A stretch of 64,000 nucleotides of DNA, taken from NCBI GenBank assembly GCA_964034945.1, contig OZ035960.1:10420457-10484456 (forward strand). Direction: 5' to 3'. Origin of the DNA: Chrysopilus asiliformis. Its lineage: Eukaryota > Arthropoda > Insecta > Diptera > Rhagionidae. The notes under the pieces are model-generated. The model made no database searches and had not been told where the DNA came from. It worked only from the letters and a program-made list of their open reading frames with translations. Position numbers and translations under genes: made by a program. The first letter of the stretch is position 1, and each line of letters begins with the position of its first letter. This document shows, piece after piece, positions 1 through 10,870 of the stretch.

Positions 1-1309
1 ATTTAATCGTTTCAACAGATACAAATCAATCGGCCGCTGTTCTGTAAACCACGTCTCAATTTACATAACAGATTCGCGCAAATCTCATAAAATTACACAA
101 GTTCTTCGGTGCTGCACAAAAGCCGTTAATGATTTTCACTTCCTACATAATTTTGATCAAATTTACACCGATTTTGTTCCATACTTGAATTCGCAGTGTC
201 ACAAAAAAATACACAAACTACGAAGTCATTCAATGAAATTGCTGCACTATTCTGTAATTTTTGCAGGTTATAAAAAAAAGTGCTGTTGATTTTCAACAAA
301 TTTAATTTACCAATATTTTGTTTATTTCTATTTTCATTTTTTTTAGTGACTCAAAGACCTGTAATCGTATTTATTTAGTTGACTGTCGGTAAAACTCCTG
401 CAACAATGAGTTTTTTGTGCATTCTCCGGCAACCAAAAGTGGCAGAATATTTTGGCTTAATTGATCACGAATGTCACATTCAGAATTTCAAAGAGAGACA
501 AATAAACACTTTTTTTGCAGTTCTGTTTTCGATTTTTGTGCAACAAACAACGCAGTAGAGGTGGATTTTTATTTGGATTTTTTTTTGCAGCGAAAATTTC
601 AAAATCCAGCTGCAGGCGCATTAAACAATGACACTGCACAAGTGCTGCTGTTGTTTGTTGTCAGTAAACGCGTTTTTAGGGGAGAGGGGATGTTGTTGAT
701 CTAAGCTTTTGACGATTTGTTTTTCACTGCAGACGCATCAAGGTCAATGCTGAGCTGTTTTTTTCAATTTCTTTTACGACTTGTGAGAAAACTCGACGAT
801 TTTTTCTTTCAATTAAGTCAGGAAGTATTTTTTCATTCGTATTGTCCAGTTTTTGATCTTTGGATATTAACTGCAAAACATTACGTAATCTTAATTAATG
901 ATAAATTGTTAAAATTTCGTGATAATAGTTTTGGCTTTCGTATCTCATAATCAGTGGTATTTTATTTAGTTTTAATTAATTAAGTGTGAAATTCGGGAAG
1001 CAGTTTTCAATCAAGTTGAGTTGAACATCCTCGACGATTTTTAAGATTGATTCGTTGCAAGCACACTTGCGAATTTAATAGTGCAAATATTGCTAATATG
1101 TTTTAACAGTAATATCATAGATTCAACATCATAGATAGACTAAGCATAGTCATTTCAAAGGATTTATAAACAAGTAGGTACGCCAATATGTTAATATCGT
1201 TTTGGCAAATACGTAATTTCCTTTTTATTTTTCTTTAGAAAGTATATGTTAATAAATTACCTCATTTTTGTTACGTAAATTGTTCTTTTTGGAAAATATA
1301 GGTTGTATA
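1..1309. other. Noncoding AT-rich DNA at window edge
   Basis: No convincing gene is visible. Open frames here are under 80 codons, low in complexity and without recognisable motifs. Homopolymer T runs dominate. A TTTTTGCAG followed by GTTATA near 265 looks like a splice acceptor, but nothing downstream supports an exon. It may be upstream intergenic DNA or 5' intron of the chinmo gene; the sequence does not decide this. Confidence 0.5.
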
Positions 1310-2244
1310 CAGGGATGGCCCCAATTTGCCTTAGGAAGGAAGTAGATTGGACCAAAAATAGTAGTAGATTGATGCTAATAGTAGATTTTCAAAAAAAAAA
1401 CCTTTTCTACCTATGCCGATATACCAATTTGTATAACTAAAGCTAAATAGCTTTATCATTCATAATACCAAAATTCTATCAACAAAAAACTTGCTGTAGT
1501 TCAGAAGATGACATTTAAAAACTTCTTTTGAATTGGCTGCCTCATATTTAATTTCGTTAGAAGCTTTTTATACCCGTATGGTGAAACCAAAGGGTATATT
1601 AACTTTGCCTTACCGTTTGTAACGCCAAGATCCCGTCATCACACACAAAAATGAATTACACCAGTGTGTTTAGAATGATAAAAATAATTAATTTCTGCAT
1701 GTCCGTCTGTCCGTCCGTCCGTCTGTCCGTCCGTCTGTCCGTCCGTCTGTCCGCCTGTTTGTGGCGCGGATTGCGGGCGCACGGATTGAGCTAGAGACTT
1801 GAAATTTTGCGCAGATCCGTTTTTCGTAAAATGCGAGGCTAAGTTCGTTAATGGGTAAAAATGGACCATTAGGGGGGGTGTCCCCCATACGAACGAAATA
1901 GTTTTTTGTGAATATCTCAAAAACGGTGCATCTTATCAAAAAAGTGCAAGAACAAAAGTTATTTAGGATATGATTCTACACACCAAAATCCGATTGGAAT
2001 AAATTTTAAAAATTCTTATTGGAAAGTTTGACTTCAAAGTGGAATTTTGATACACATCTGTTCGAATTTTGATACGAATATCACCATACGGGTCTCCAAT
2101 GATTGCCAGATTGGCAATTATAGCTTTTGTTATGTTTACATTTAACATGTATAATATAATTTTTTGGTTGATTACTACGCACTAAGACTTTTGAAGGCGA
2201 AAATAGTAGTAGATTTACTACAATTGTAGTAGGGAACATCGCTG
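1310..2244. mobile_element. Non-autonomous hAT-type element with 8-bp target duplication
   Basis: The left end reads CAGGGATGGCCCC and the reverse complement of the right end reads CAGCGATGTTCCC, an imperfect terminal inverted repeat starting with CAG. Both ends are flanked by the identical 8-mer GTTGTATA (1302-1309 and 2245-2252). An 8-bp duplication and a CAG start are hallmarks of the hAT superfamily. Subterminal GTAGTAGATT-like repeats occur near both ends. No transposase frame is present, so the copy needed an enzyme in trans. It carries a nested (GTCY)n repeat at about 1569-2096. Confidence 0.8.
1569..2096 (-). mobile_element. (GTCY)n-core interspersed repeat, copy A1 (mini-me-like)
   Basis: The termini are inverted: ATACCCGTATGGTGA at the left and TCACCATACGGGT at the right. 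The middle has a short GTCC/GTCT tetranucleotide array (about 1699-1753). The same family recurs at 49840-50812 and 60457-61352, and a left end is seen near 33018. The architecture (conserved flank plus GTCY microsatellite) resembles mini-me elements described in Drosophila; membership of that family is inference. Short frames encoding Thr-Asp-Gly repeats across the array are repeat artefacts. It is nested in the hAT-type element at 1310-2244 and serves as an empty-site reference for copy A2. Confidence 0.75.
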
Positions 2245-2484
2245 GTTGTATAGACGGTTTTAAAATTTTTCCGATTGGGCCGTTTTCGATCAAATTACGT
2301 TGAACAGAACTGGTGCGAGAATAAAACAGCATTCTACAGGGTGCTGTCCGTAACATAAGTCACCCTAATTTTAGCCCTTTCGGGTTCCTCTATCCCCGCC
2401 CCCGCGTCATACTTTTTCGCGATTTTTTATGGAGTTTAGCCGTGATTAGTATTGTCGTCATACTAAATCAGAGCTTCTCCTCTT

Positions 2485-2890
2485 CTTAAAAAGTTTCTAA
2501 TCAGTACGAAATCCGTTGCAGGTAAAATTATGAGGATGTCCCTGCATCGATCTGTCGATTTGTCTATCTGTTGGTCTATCTGTCATCGTTCTGTCCGTCT
2601 GTCTGTCTGCCTCTGCGATGAGAACGGGTGAAATTTTTTGTTTACCAAAATCGAGTTTCACCAAAATCATAGTTTCCGGTCAACTATTGTAAAAGTAACT
2701 TTAACTATAGCAGGTACCTCCCACACAATTAAAAAAAAATCTATTTTTTGAAAAATTTTTCCAAAATTATGCGCTTTTGAAAAAAAAAAAAATGCACAAC
2801 CAAATTAAAATAAAATTTTCCACATTTTTTTGCATTAACGTTTTTACATACCTACCTCTAACGGTCCTTGAGTAATTTTGAAAAATGTTG
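2485..2890 (+). mobile_element. Degenerate (GTCY)-type repeat, family B, copy B0
   Basis: It shares an ordered block with 6286-6985: a segment like TTTCTAATCAGTACGAAATC, then AATTATGAGGATGTCC, a GTCTGTCTGTC tract, and a downstream ATGCGCTTTTG block. Copies in the opposite orientation lie at 16160-16497 and 29654-29785. No coding capacity is seen. The element edges are approximate because this copy is diverged. Confidence 0.6.
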
Positions 2891-3078
2891 TTTTTTTCAC
2901 AATTTTTATGAAACTTTAAATTTTTTTCAGGGGAAAGTTTTGTTGGTCAACTAATATTTACGTAAAGAAGGAAAAAATCGCAGTTTTTTCAAAAAAAAAA
3001 AAAAAAAATGAGATGCCAGGAACGAGATTTTATAAAATTACGAGACGGGCTATTACAAATTTTGGGTTCTCTTCTTAA

Positions 3079-3283
3079 CCCTTAGAGGCACAGAAAAATA
3101 GCAAATATTTTCACCCTTCCGGCACTCGAAAAACATTTTTTTTTTGATTTTTTTAGTGGTACCATTTTAAAGTATCATACGGCAATGAAAGATGGTTTAA
3201 TTGGTGGTACAATTTTGATACCACCGTGCAGTATTTGTTACAAAAAAGGTGGTACATCGCGTGTACCACCAAGCCTTTAAGGG
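3079..3283. mobile_element. TTAA-flanked MITE (piggyBac-type)
   Basis: The ends are CCCTTAGAGGC and, reverse-complemented, CCCTTAAAGGC. They are directly flanked by TTAA on both sides (3075-3078 and 3284-3287). TTAA duplication with CCC-starting inverted repeats is typical of piggyBac-like transposons. At 205 bp with no transposase frame, this is a miniature derivative. The interior includes GGTGGTAC / GTACCACC inverted motifs. Confidence 0.7.
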
Positions 3284-3287
3284 TTAA

Positions 3288-4950
3288 GTCATTCTTCGGT
3301 AATTTGATTTTTAAAAACTTTTTTGGAAGAGCAAAAATACTGATTTCCAGGGGTCTTCCCTTCTCCGTAACACGCCATAGATTTGTTCTCAAAATGGGTT
3401 TAAGCTTTTGCTGATTTGTAATTACAAATATAATGTCAAATTACTAAAAATGTTAAATTTTGAAGACTGAATCTCATCTGAACAAGTTTTTTCTCAGACA
3501 ACGTAAATATTCAAGCTCTTCCATAAAAAATTCTTGCATTTCTTTTATGAATTTTTTCAATGTCAAGTAATTTTGTATGTTGTAAAATTCAGTGAGATCA
3601 AAATTTTCCATTTCAACAAATCTTTTATATTATGGACGAGTCCGTAAAAAAATCTAAAATTAACAGAAGAAAAAATATTTTACATCATCTACCGATGAAA
3701 GTGAAATTGTTTGCACCCAGAAGTAAATGCGTTCTATTTTAAAATTTCAAGTTCAAGTTCTTTTTATTATTTCACTTCTTCCAAGAATAATACAATTTTT
3801 CCGGAGCATCTGCTATGCAAAAATTTTCTTTGAAAGCAAATCACAACGGAAATTATGTGAATAATAATAAAAGTTGAGTGTAAAAAAAAGTGCATGCAGT
3901 CTGAAAAAGCTCTCTTCGCGTCTGCCAAGATAGAAGATAAATTGAAAGTGGTGGAAATGCATTCACGAGTTGGAAAACTCCGCCACCGCCGAGCCAAGTG
4001 TGGAATGAAAGAAGGCCAAAGAAAAGGCAGACACCATGCAGATTATATTTTATTTAATCTTCGACATTGACATTGTCCAATGACGCATTTTTCCATATTA
4101 TACTCGTACGAGTGTTGAAGAAAAAAAAAGCGGGTAAAACGAAGTCAAAAGCAAAACAATAATAATGAAAAGTAAAAGAAAAGCAAAAAAAGGAGAAAAA
4201 AAACTACACGAAAGAAAATTAACAAAAATATATTGCCGCAGCAATTTTCATGGAAAAGGTTCACTTTTTTTCCCATCTTCGTGACTGAAAAGCTGGAATT
4301 GACGGATTCGGGATTTTTAAGCAGTTTTCCGAAAATACAGAGAAGGTGAGTTCCGTGTCTCTGTTGGGCGGTTTTCAAGGATTTTTGATGCAAACATTTT
4401 GATTTTTCCCGGTTTCACAGTTAAATTTTGCTTCCAGGCAAATCTAAACAGTCGTCGCAATGAAACAGACATTCAGTGGTGGAGTTTGAGTTCAAAAGGG
4501 TTGAATTGAAACGTTGTCGTACGAAAGGAAAGGGTGAAATTTTGCTATTGCTGTATGATAAAAAGTTGTAGAGTAAAATAAAATCAAAAACGGGAAAAAA
4601 ACATTAAAATTCATTGGAAGACATAAAGGGAGTGAAGAACGGAGTAAAAATAATAAAATGAAAAAAGCCCACCCCACCACCACCAACAACAACAATTCGA
4701 GTAAAATATCTGCAGTAGGAAAATGCTTGAAATTTTCACTTTCAATTTCAATGAAAATCTAAAAAGTTTTCTTGTTTTCAATGCGAATTCCAAGAATATA
4801 GCATGCGGCATTGCAACGGGACTTGTCGGTTGCCATAGATTGGAGTTTGTGTATGGGCTAAGGGTTGAAAGTGAAGTTTCGTTAGTGCTATATTCATCAT
4901 TCGTCCAGACTTTTGCGCGTCTGCACACGAGTATCCAGGCCACCGTCGAC
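3288..4950. other. Noncoding stretch with one consensus splice donor
   Basis: No gene is recognised. The frames present are short and not protein-like. The stretch 3890-4340 is somewhat richer in purines and less repetitive, and AAG|GTGAGT at 4343-4351 is a full-consensus donor site. It could end a 5' UTR exon of a + strand transcript, but no cap site or upstream acceptor supports this, so no exon is called. Confidence 0.35.
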
Positions 4951-5070
4951 ATGGAATGGCGCGAAATCAACCAAAATCCCGGGGTGGCAACTCACAAACA
5001 ACAAACCCAATCCTTGCCTGCATCATCGCCGGTAAAAGGAAGCATTCTAACCCAATCCCCGGGAATTTAG
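4951..5070 (+). CDS. Possible 39-codon upstream ORF in frame with the small membrane peptide
   Basis: The frame starts at ATG 4951 (residues begin MEWREINQNPG) and ends with TAG at 5068-5070. The next codon is ATT, and the ATG of the 51-residue peptide follows at 5074 in the same frame. The region is GC-richer than its surroundings. The predicted product is polar, Gln/Pro/Ser-rich and matches no family I know. It could be a regulatory upstream ORF, a coding exon read in chance frame, or plain 5' leader. The frame is open further upstream to 4723, but that part looks like AT-rich filler. Confidence 0.25.
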   Translation: MEWREINQNPGVATHKQQTQSLPASSPVKGSILTQSPGI

Positions 5071-5073
5071 ATT

Positions 5074-5229
5074 ATGGGTGGCCAGAAAAACTGTACCGAA
5101 TCCGAATGTGATCCGTACACGTCCGTATTCAGCATATTCAGTTGGTCCTGGTTCTTCCTGTTCAATGCTGTGGCCGTGGTGTTCACTTTGGTTGCCATCA
5201 TCATCAGCATATACGAGGCGTTTTTCTAA
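5074..5229 (+). CDS. Small ORF for a 51-residue single-pass membrane peptide
   Basis: The frame runs from ATG 5074 to TAA 5227-5229. An in-frame TAG two codons upstream fixes the start, and the start has A at -3 and G at +4. The N-terminus (about residues 1-18, MGGQKNCTESECDPYTSV) is hydrophilic with cysteines at 7 and 12 and an N-glycosylation sequon at N6-C7-T8. Residues about 19-47 are strongly hydrophobic and rich in F, W, V and I, enough for one transmembrane helix; the end is YEAFF. Third positions favour G/C (TTC is used far more often than TTT) although the region is AT-rich, which argues for selection on coding. I do not recognise the family and give no function. It is about 30 kb upstream of the chinmo start codon, so it may be an independent gene or lie on a long chinmo leader. 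Confidence 0.65.
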   Translation: MGGQKNCTESECDPYTSVFSIFSWSWFFLFNAVAVVFTLVAIIISIYEAFF

Positions 5230-6285
5230 TATTGCTGCATTGCTCGCAACTGGAATATGCTGGCAATGTGGTAGTAAATCGATGAACACCGGCCGGATGG
5301 ACGACGACTGGATGGTTGCGCATAAACTTTCACTGCGGATGCATAAAATCGCCTGATCCACATCTCCACTCCATTTCAGATCCAGCACCTGCCACCCTTT
5401 ATCCTTTGATAAAAAAGCCAACCCCCTAGGACTCACTAACACTGCAATATTTTATTATACGACTTTGAAGTGGCCCAAACTAGTGTAAACTGCATGTCAG
5501 CGACGTGGATGGGCGGAAAGTACCGACACGTGGAGTAGTTTTCAACTGAAAACCTTGGCACCACCCCCGATGCCACCATTTACTCCGCAGTTGGATAGAC
5601 CAAGTTCGGTTGAATCAAAGTAAAACGAAGGGCCATGCTGTATGCTATGCTGTATGCTGCATTAGAGAGTGCAAATGTTAAAAAGTTCACAATTCCATCC
5701 ATTAAAGGGGGTTAGGAAAATGCTGTTTATGTTGCCAAGCTATAGAAAAGCTTTTCGGATTTTTGCCATGCCATACAGTTCTTCCGGCTTGTTAGACGTT
5801 ATCAGCAGAAAAAAACGTTAAATAAAAAAAAAAATAACAGAATAAAAGAATACGAAGGCGAAAAAAATAACATTAACGACCGAAATAGGGTTGTTCTCCA
5901 GTCGTTTTCGCTTGCTTCTCGCTTAATATGTGTGAAGTAAAACTTCAACGGCCGCACTTTCATTTCGATGCTCCGAAACGTACACCTAATTGGCAGATTG
6001 CCTATGTATATATCAGATAAGGAATTCACTCCTTTAGGGCACTATCCGGAAATTCTTCTATTAACACATCACTTGTCTAACTTTAAACAGATACTAATTA
6101 CCGAATGTTTAATTAATCTGTTTTGCTTTTTATACTTTCTGCAATGTTAATTATTTTACATTCTTTTGTGAATTTTCTTTTTCAATGGCTCTAATGACTA
6201 TCTTCAGATTTTTGGGAAAATCCTTACACAAATTTGGGAAATTGATATTTTTTTTTTTTGCGATTACCATAGATTAAGTATCTGC
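5230..6285. other. Noncoding DNA downstream of the small ORF
   Basis: Up to about 5650 the base composition stays balanced and complex, as in a transcribed trailer or conserved noncoding block; an AATAAA lies near 5820. A minus-strand frame of 131 codons (5047-5442) overlaps the small ORF and is judged its shadow. From 5800 on the DNA is AT-rich filler with no recognised feature. Confidence 0.4.
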
Positions 6286-6985
6286 TATAGAGGGAAAGTA
6301 TTGTATTCATGACGGAGACTGATTCGGGAACGGGGGTAGATACACTCAGAAAAATGTCCAGGTCAACTTTTTGTCAGGTTAACTCTGACCTTACAGAGAT
6401 GTCTGTAAGCCAGCTAGCGGTCAGAGTTAACCTATCTAAGGTCAACTCGTGCAGCTCCCAATGCCCTACTTCACCTGCTGGTGGCTTAATTTCAGAATTT
6501 CTCCGACCACAGGTCAACTCAGTTTTACTTGCCCACATGCAGGCGAACGCGCGCCTGCCCGAGGCCAATTACGCCGTATGTAGGTCGTCGAGTTAGCCTC
6601 CATTTTTCTGAGTGTAGAAACTTTCTCATCAGCACGAAATACGTTTCAGTGGAAATTATGAGGATGTCCGTGCATCTTTCTAACGGATCGTCTGTCAGTG
6701 GTCTGTCAATCTGTCGGTTTGTCCGTTGTACGTATCTTAAATAACTCGAGAACTCGTTGAGCTAGCGACTTGAAATTTTTTGTGAATGAGTTTTTTTTAT
6801 CAACTATTGAAAAAGTTTTTTGAAAAAATACGATATTTTCAATTTTTTTCGAGAACTATGCGCTTTTGGGGAAAAAATGAATATTACAAAATTTAAGGGT
6901 TATAAGATTTATTACATTTTTTACGGTTTTTATGTATCTTTAGCGTTCTTTTTATAACTCAAGAAGTATGTCAAAATTAGGGACG
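6286..6985 (+). mobile_element. Family B repeat, copy B1, interrupted by a TA-flanked MITE
   Basis: The left part (GAAAGTATTGTATTCATGACG) is the reverse complement of the right end of the copies at 16497 and 29785, and the right part shares the GTCTGTC tract and the CTCGAGAACTCGTTGAGCTAG core with 16160-16497. The order is broken at 6343-6614 by an unrelated element. Removing the insert rejoins a GGGGGTAGA / GAAACTTTCTCATCAG context matching the other copies. No coding capacity. Confidence 0.7.
6343..6614. mobile_element. Mariner-type MITE C1 with TA target site
   Basis: It has perfect 14-bp terminal inverted repeats (CACTCAGAAAAATG at the left, its complement at 6601-6614) flanked by TA on both sides. 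The interior contains several GGTCAACTC / GAGTTAACC motifs. A diverged relative is at 54860-55165 and a third end is at about 55244. The size (272 bp), TA duplication and CAC start fit Tc1/mariner-type miniature elements. Confidence 0.75.
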
Positions 6986-6989
6986 TTAA

Positions 6990-9973
6990 TCTAGAATTAA
7001 ATGTGGATAGCGAAAAAATAACTTGTCTAAAGAAACTCTAATAACAGAAAAGTTATTTGAAACATATTCGAAGAACAAAATTCGAAAAAAGGAAATTTCT
7101 AAAAAAAAACTTGCTTCTAAAACTGTTAATTTACATAAAATTTCATTGCAGTAAATATTATGCAAGTACTTTAAAAAATTGGTGTATGGGATTAAAACCA
7201 ACCTATAATTAAGTGCTTTGAATATTTAAATCAAGGAAAAATGCATATGAACGCATATAATTTCATGCTACAACAATTTCTAATACAAAAAAAAATCATG
7301 ACTGGGGGAGAAAAGAAAACAAAAAATTACATATTCGGCAAATCAAATATGTTTACCTGTGGCTGGAAAATTCTCCGTCGTCGTGGAAAAATAAGTGCTG
7401 ACTCTATGCGCATAATAAGAAAAGAAGGTGAAATACAGTTAGATAACTTCTAGTGTAATTTTCTGGGGGAGACTTGGTCCGCTAGAACTTTAAATCTCTT
7501 ATAATTTCCTTCATTATTTGGATCGCATATTCTATAATATATACCGAAATACCTTTGTCTTCACATTGACTTCCCCCAAATATTGTTTTTTTTCTTTGTA
7601 ATTTTATTGTACATTCACCTGAACGAAAGCATTCACCTGAATTTAATTTTAGGTGAACTTTATTGCATGTACCCGTGCACTCATCTTTCCTATAAATTTT
7701 AATGCGTTTAATGCACGGAGAGCCTATAAAATCTACAATTTCGGATGTGAAACGTTGAATATTCGGCGATGTTCTGGAGGTGGTTTTTTGACCCTTTACT
7801 GATATTTATTTTAATGCTTATGTTTGGATTTTATGCTGCATACTGGCTTCGCTGGAATCTAATTAGAGCCATCAACTGAGTGAAATAATGTCAGGCAGTA
7901 AATGAATATTCATTGCTGTCAAGCTCGTTAGATGAATAGAGAAATGGAAACTTTGGTGGCTTGACCATCACCGTTTAAGACATTTACGAGTTTTGATTTT
8001 TTTTAATAGCGTTGCATAAATTACAAGTATTGTAAGTATTGTGATCGAAAGAAAAGTAAACTTCGGTTAGACGGAGCAGTTGTTGGAGCGATCAGAATTT
8101 TTTTTCAATGCAAGTTTGGCTTTCAAATAACACAAGAAGTCGCAAATTGGGCATCGCACCCCAATCGACACCAATTTCGTGGCTGTGTAGTCGCGGCGTG
8201 CCACTATAAAGCCACAAATCTTGTCCCCTAAGATTTGTGTGTTAATATTTATTAAAAATATGTATTTATTAGCCCTACTAAATGAGTAGGGACAGCTCCG
8301 GCTTGGTTCTAATGAGTTCATCGGTCCATAGTGTGTCCATAAACTATTAAAATATGTCACAATTTTAGAGGGGGGAGGGGGTTCAACGATAGTGTAACGG
8401 CGACGATTGTAAGCCCATATCAATGTATTTTATGGTTATCCCCTTATTTCAGCTTCTATTGTTGATAGGTTGTAATGCCTCACAATTGTTCTAGTAAAAG
8501 TCATGTTTCGTAATCTAGATACAGTCAAATGCAGTCAACTTAAAAGCGTATAAATCCAAAACGTTAGACTTTTGACTTCAAACCGAGCTAATTTACCTTC
8601 GGCATCGCAATAGGAAACTCACATGATGATCCAAAGATTTTTCCTAGTTTAGTATCAAAAATAATTGGATTTTCGATGTGGTGGCGATTGAAATAAGAAA
8701 TTCAAATTACGCGCAAAGTAATAAGACGCCAGGCATCAACATAAAATAGCGACTACTGAATGCGTTCAAGGCTTCTAATCGAGCATAATTTCAGAGTATG
8801 TGATGGGAACCTGCACAGCATATTTTTTGGGTTCCACTTTTTTTTCAAATATATATACATTTTTTTTTGTTGTTTTCATGTGTGTATGACTCAATTCGAT
8901 TTCGTTACTGTACGGTTTTTTTTGCTTCTTTATTATTTTTTCGTTTGCTAAAATGCAGATTTTGCTGATTATGACTATTTTATTTTCGGGCATTCGCGTG
9001 GAGGAAGAGCGGGATGGATTAAGTTGAGCGACAAATTGACGCTTTTGGGTAAAACGTTGCTATATATGCGTATATGTATAATGTTTGCTATATGCAATAA
9101 AAAATATATTTTCAAATATATTTATTCGCATATCATGTTACATGAGCGTGTAGTCACCGTACGCGGAACAAAAATTTTTATCACAAAAATGTTATCAATC
9201 AGAATTTCACGATATGCCATCAGTATTATTTGTTGTGGCCAACTGACACACATTTTTCTGTTCCAAATTTGTTTTCATTTTCGCTGTTATCAGAAAAGCT
9301 GCAGTTTTTGCGCATAAATTTCTCTGCAGCGTAAATATCAAAAATGATGCAACATTTTAAGTATTGGGCTTGATTTTGGGGAGCGTCTGATTGGTGAATA
9401 TTAGAGTATTTTTTTCAAATTTCTGGGAATTATTTTTCTTTTATTTCACTTCATGTTTTTTTTTTACTTCGTGATTGGTGGTGGAGAATTTTTTACTTTA
9501 AAGTTTTGCACGAAAGGTTAGATTACTTTACTTCTGCGTTTGAAAGTCATTTTAAGGTATTAAAAGCTAACTTTTTAATTTTTCATCGAAAATTTACTAA
9601 AAATCGTTAAAAAATATGCCTTTAACATTTTTCCACTAAACTTTGGAACAATCTTCAATTAAATGTTTTGTTCGCCTAAAAAATGATCTGAAAAATTCAC
9701 AATAACATGATTTGGCATTTCCACTTTTCTCCCTAACGCAAAAAGCTGTGATTTATTATTAAAATGTCATTTCCTAAGCTAGAGTGGAGGCGCGATGGGC
9801 TCGGCTTTTGCTGTTTGAGTTTGTAGCAATTTTCTTTTTACAAATTTGAATTTAATCAGCAAAAGTTTCATTGCGACATTTGTAAGTTTTTTAGGTAATC
9901 CCTGCATCATTTGTGATAAACAGGATGTCAGTAAAAAGTTGCCAGTGTATTCTTAAAAAGCCCGACCCAAATA
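6990..9973. other. Noncoding DNA without recognised genes
   Basis: All frames are short and unlike proteins. T-rich and A-rich tracts are common (for example around 8840-8945). At 7653-7660 ATTTTAG|GTGAAC looks like an acceptor joined to a donor but lacks a strong pyrimidine tract. At 8130-8150 there is a single copy of the 21-bp unit that is tandem at 9974-10036. Confidence 0.45.
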
Positions 9974-10036
9974 ACACAAGAGGTTGCAAATTGGACACAA
10001 GAGGTTGCGAATTGGACACAAGAGGTCGCGAATTGG
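9974..10036 (+). repeat. Three tandem copies of a 21-bp unit
   Basis: The units begin ACACAAGAGG and end ATTGG at 9974-9994, 9995-10015 and 10016-10036, differing by one or two bases. A lone diverged unit occurs at 8130-8150. The repeats are contiguous with no spacers and probably derive from the end of a dispersed element. Confidence 0.85.
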
Positions 10037-10369
10037 ACACCGCGACCACAAAGTGACAGAATTAGGGTAAATTTAAGACACAACGCCTACTTTGCCCTTT
10101 TTTTGTTTCTTGGGTATTTAATTCCTGTGACAATTTGTTCTATTTTGACATTAAAATTTCCTTGAAGCAACGTTCTTTGCAGATTCGTAATTTTTTCCTT
10201 GATAAAATACTAGCAACATTTCAGGGAAGTCACTCTAAAAAATTAGCCAAATTTACAAGTATTTTAGCAAAATTTTATAAATCTTTGTGAATACTTTACA
10301 AAATCACGATAATTGTCTCTGTGTCTTCTCTTCTCTTCATTGAGACTTGACTAATCCCAGAGGATTCTT

Positions 10370-10870
10370 CCACTTGAGTCATCCGCTAATTTGCATTTCA
10401 CCACTCGTAATATGCATAGAAATGTGCTAAATATGGATTTGGAAGCCCCAGTCGAGACTCGTGCAATTTCCACAAAAGACTGAATGTCGAGTGGCGAATC
10501 TTTGCAATGCAAGTCGTCGCGAAGAAAGCGAAAGTGAGTAAAGAAGCAAACTGCTAGTGGCTGCAAATTGCATATTAACCGCTGCAAAATGCACAACCCC
10601 ATGAAATGGCAATAGGGAAGAGCTCGTTGAGAAAGGGATCGCATATATGATGCACTTAGGCTTTTGACTGGGGATTGGGCGGCGCCTCTATAATTTTCTT
10701 TTAAGTGGCAGCCAACCGGTTCCCTATATGATGGTTTTTGCGATTTTAACTTGACGGCCAGTGGATGATCCCCAGTTTGTGGGGCAGTTTCACATGTGGT
10801 GATTATAGAGCTCCCTAAACTGAGACTGTGTTGGTCATTCCCGTCTCGACGGCTCCCACGGTATTGCATA
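10370..10870. other. GC-balanced noncoding patch with octamer-like motifs
   Basis: Composition is clearly less AT-biased than the surroundings over about 500 bp, and homopolymers are rare. ATTTGCAT (an octamer, the POU-domain binding sequence) occurs at about 10390, with AATTGCATATTAA near 10565. A minus-strand frame of 172 codons spans the patch but has no recognisable domain. A conserved regulatory element or a noncoding exon seems more likely than a protein gene; this is inference. Confidence 0.3.

Noticed and set aside
5047..5442. 131-codon minus-strand frame
   Set aside because: It overlaps the small membrane-peptide ORF on the other strand, whose features are much more protein-like; treated as its shadow.
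9974..10036. Short repeats that might suggest a CRISPR array
   Set aside because: Units are directly contiguous without spacers, and the DNA is eukaryotic.
10351..10869. 172-codon minus-strand frame
   Set aside because: No domain, no family resemblance, and a composition explained by a local rise in GC. Kept only as a possible noncoding element.
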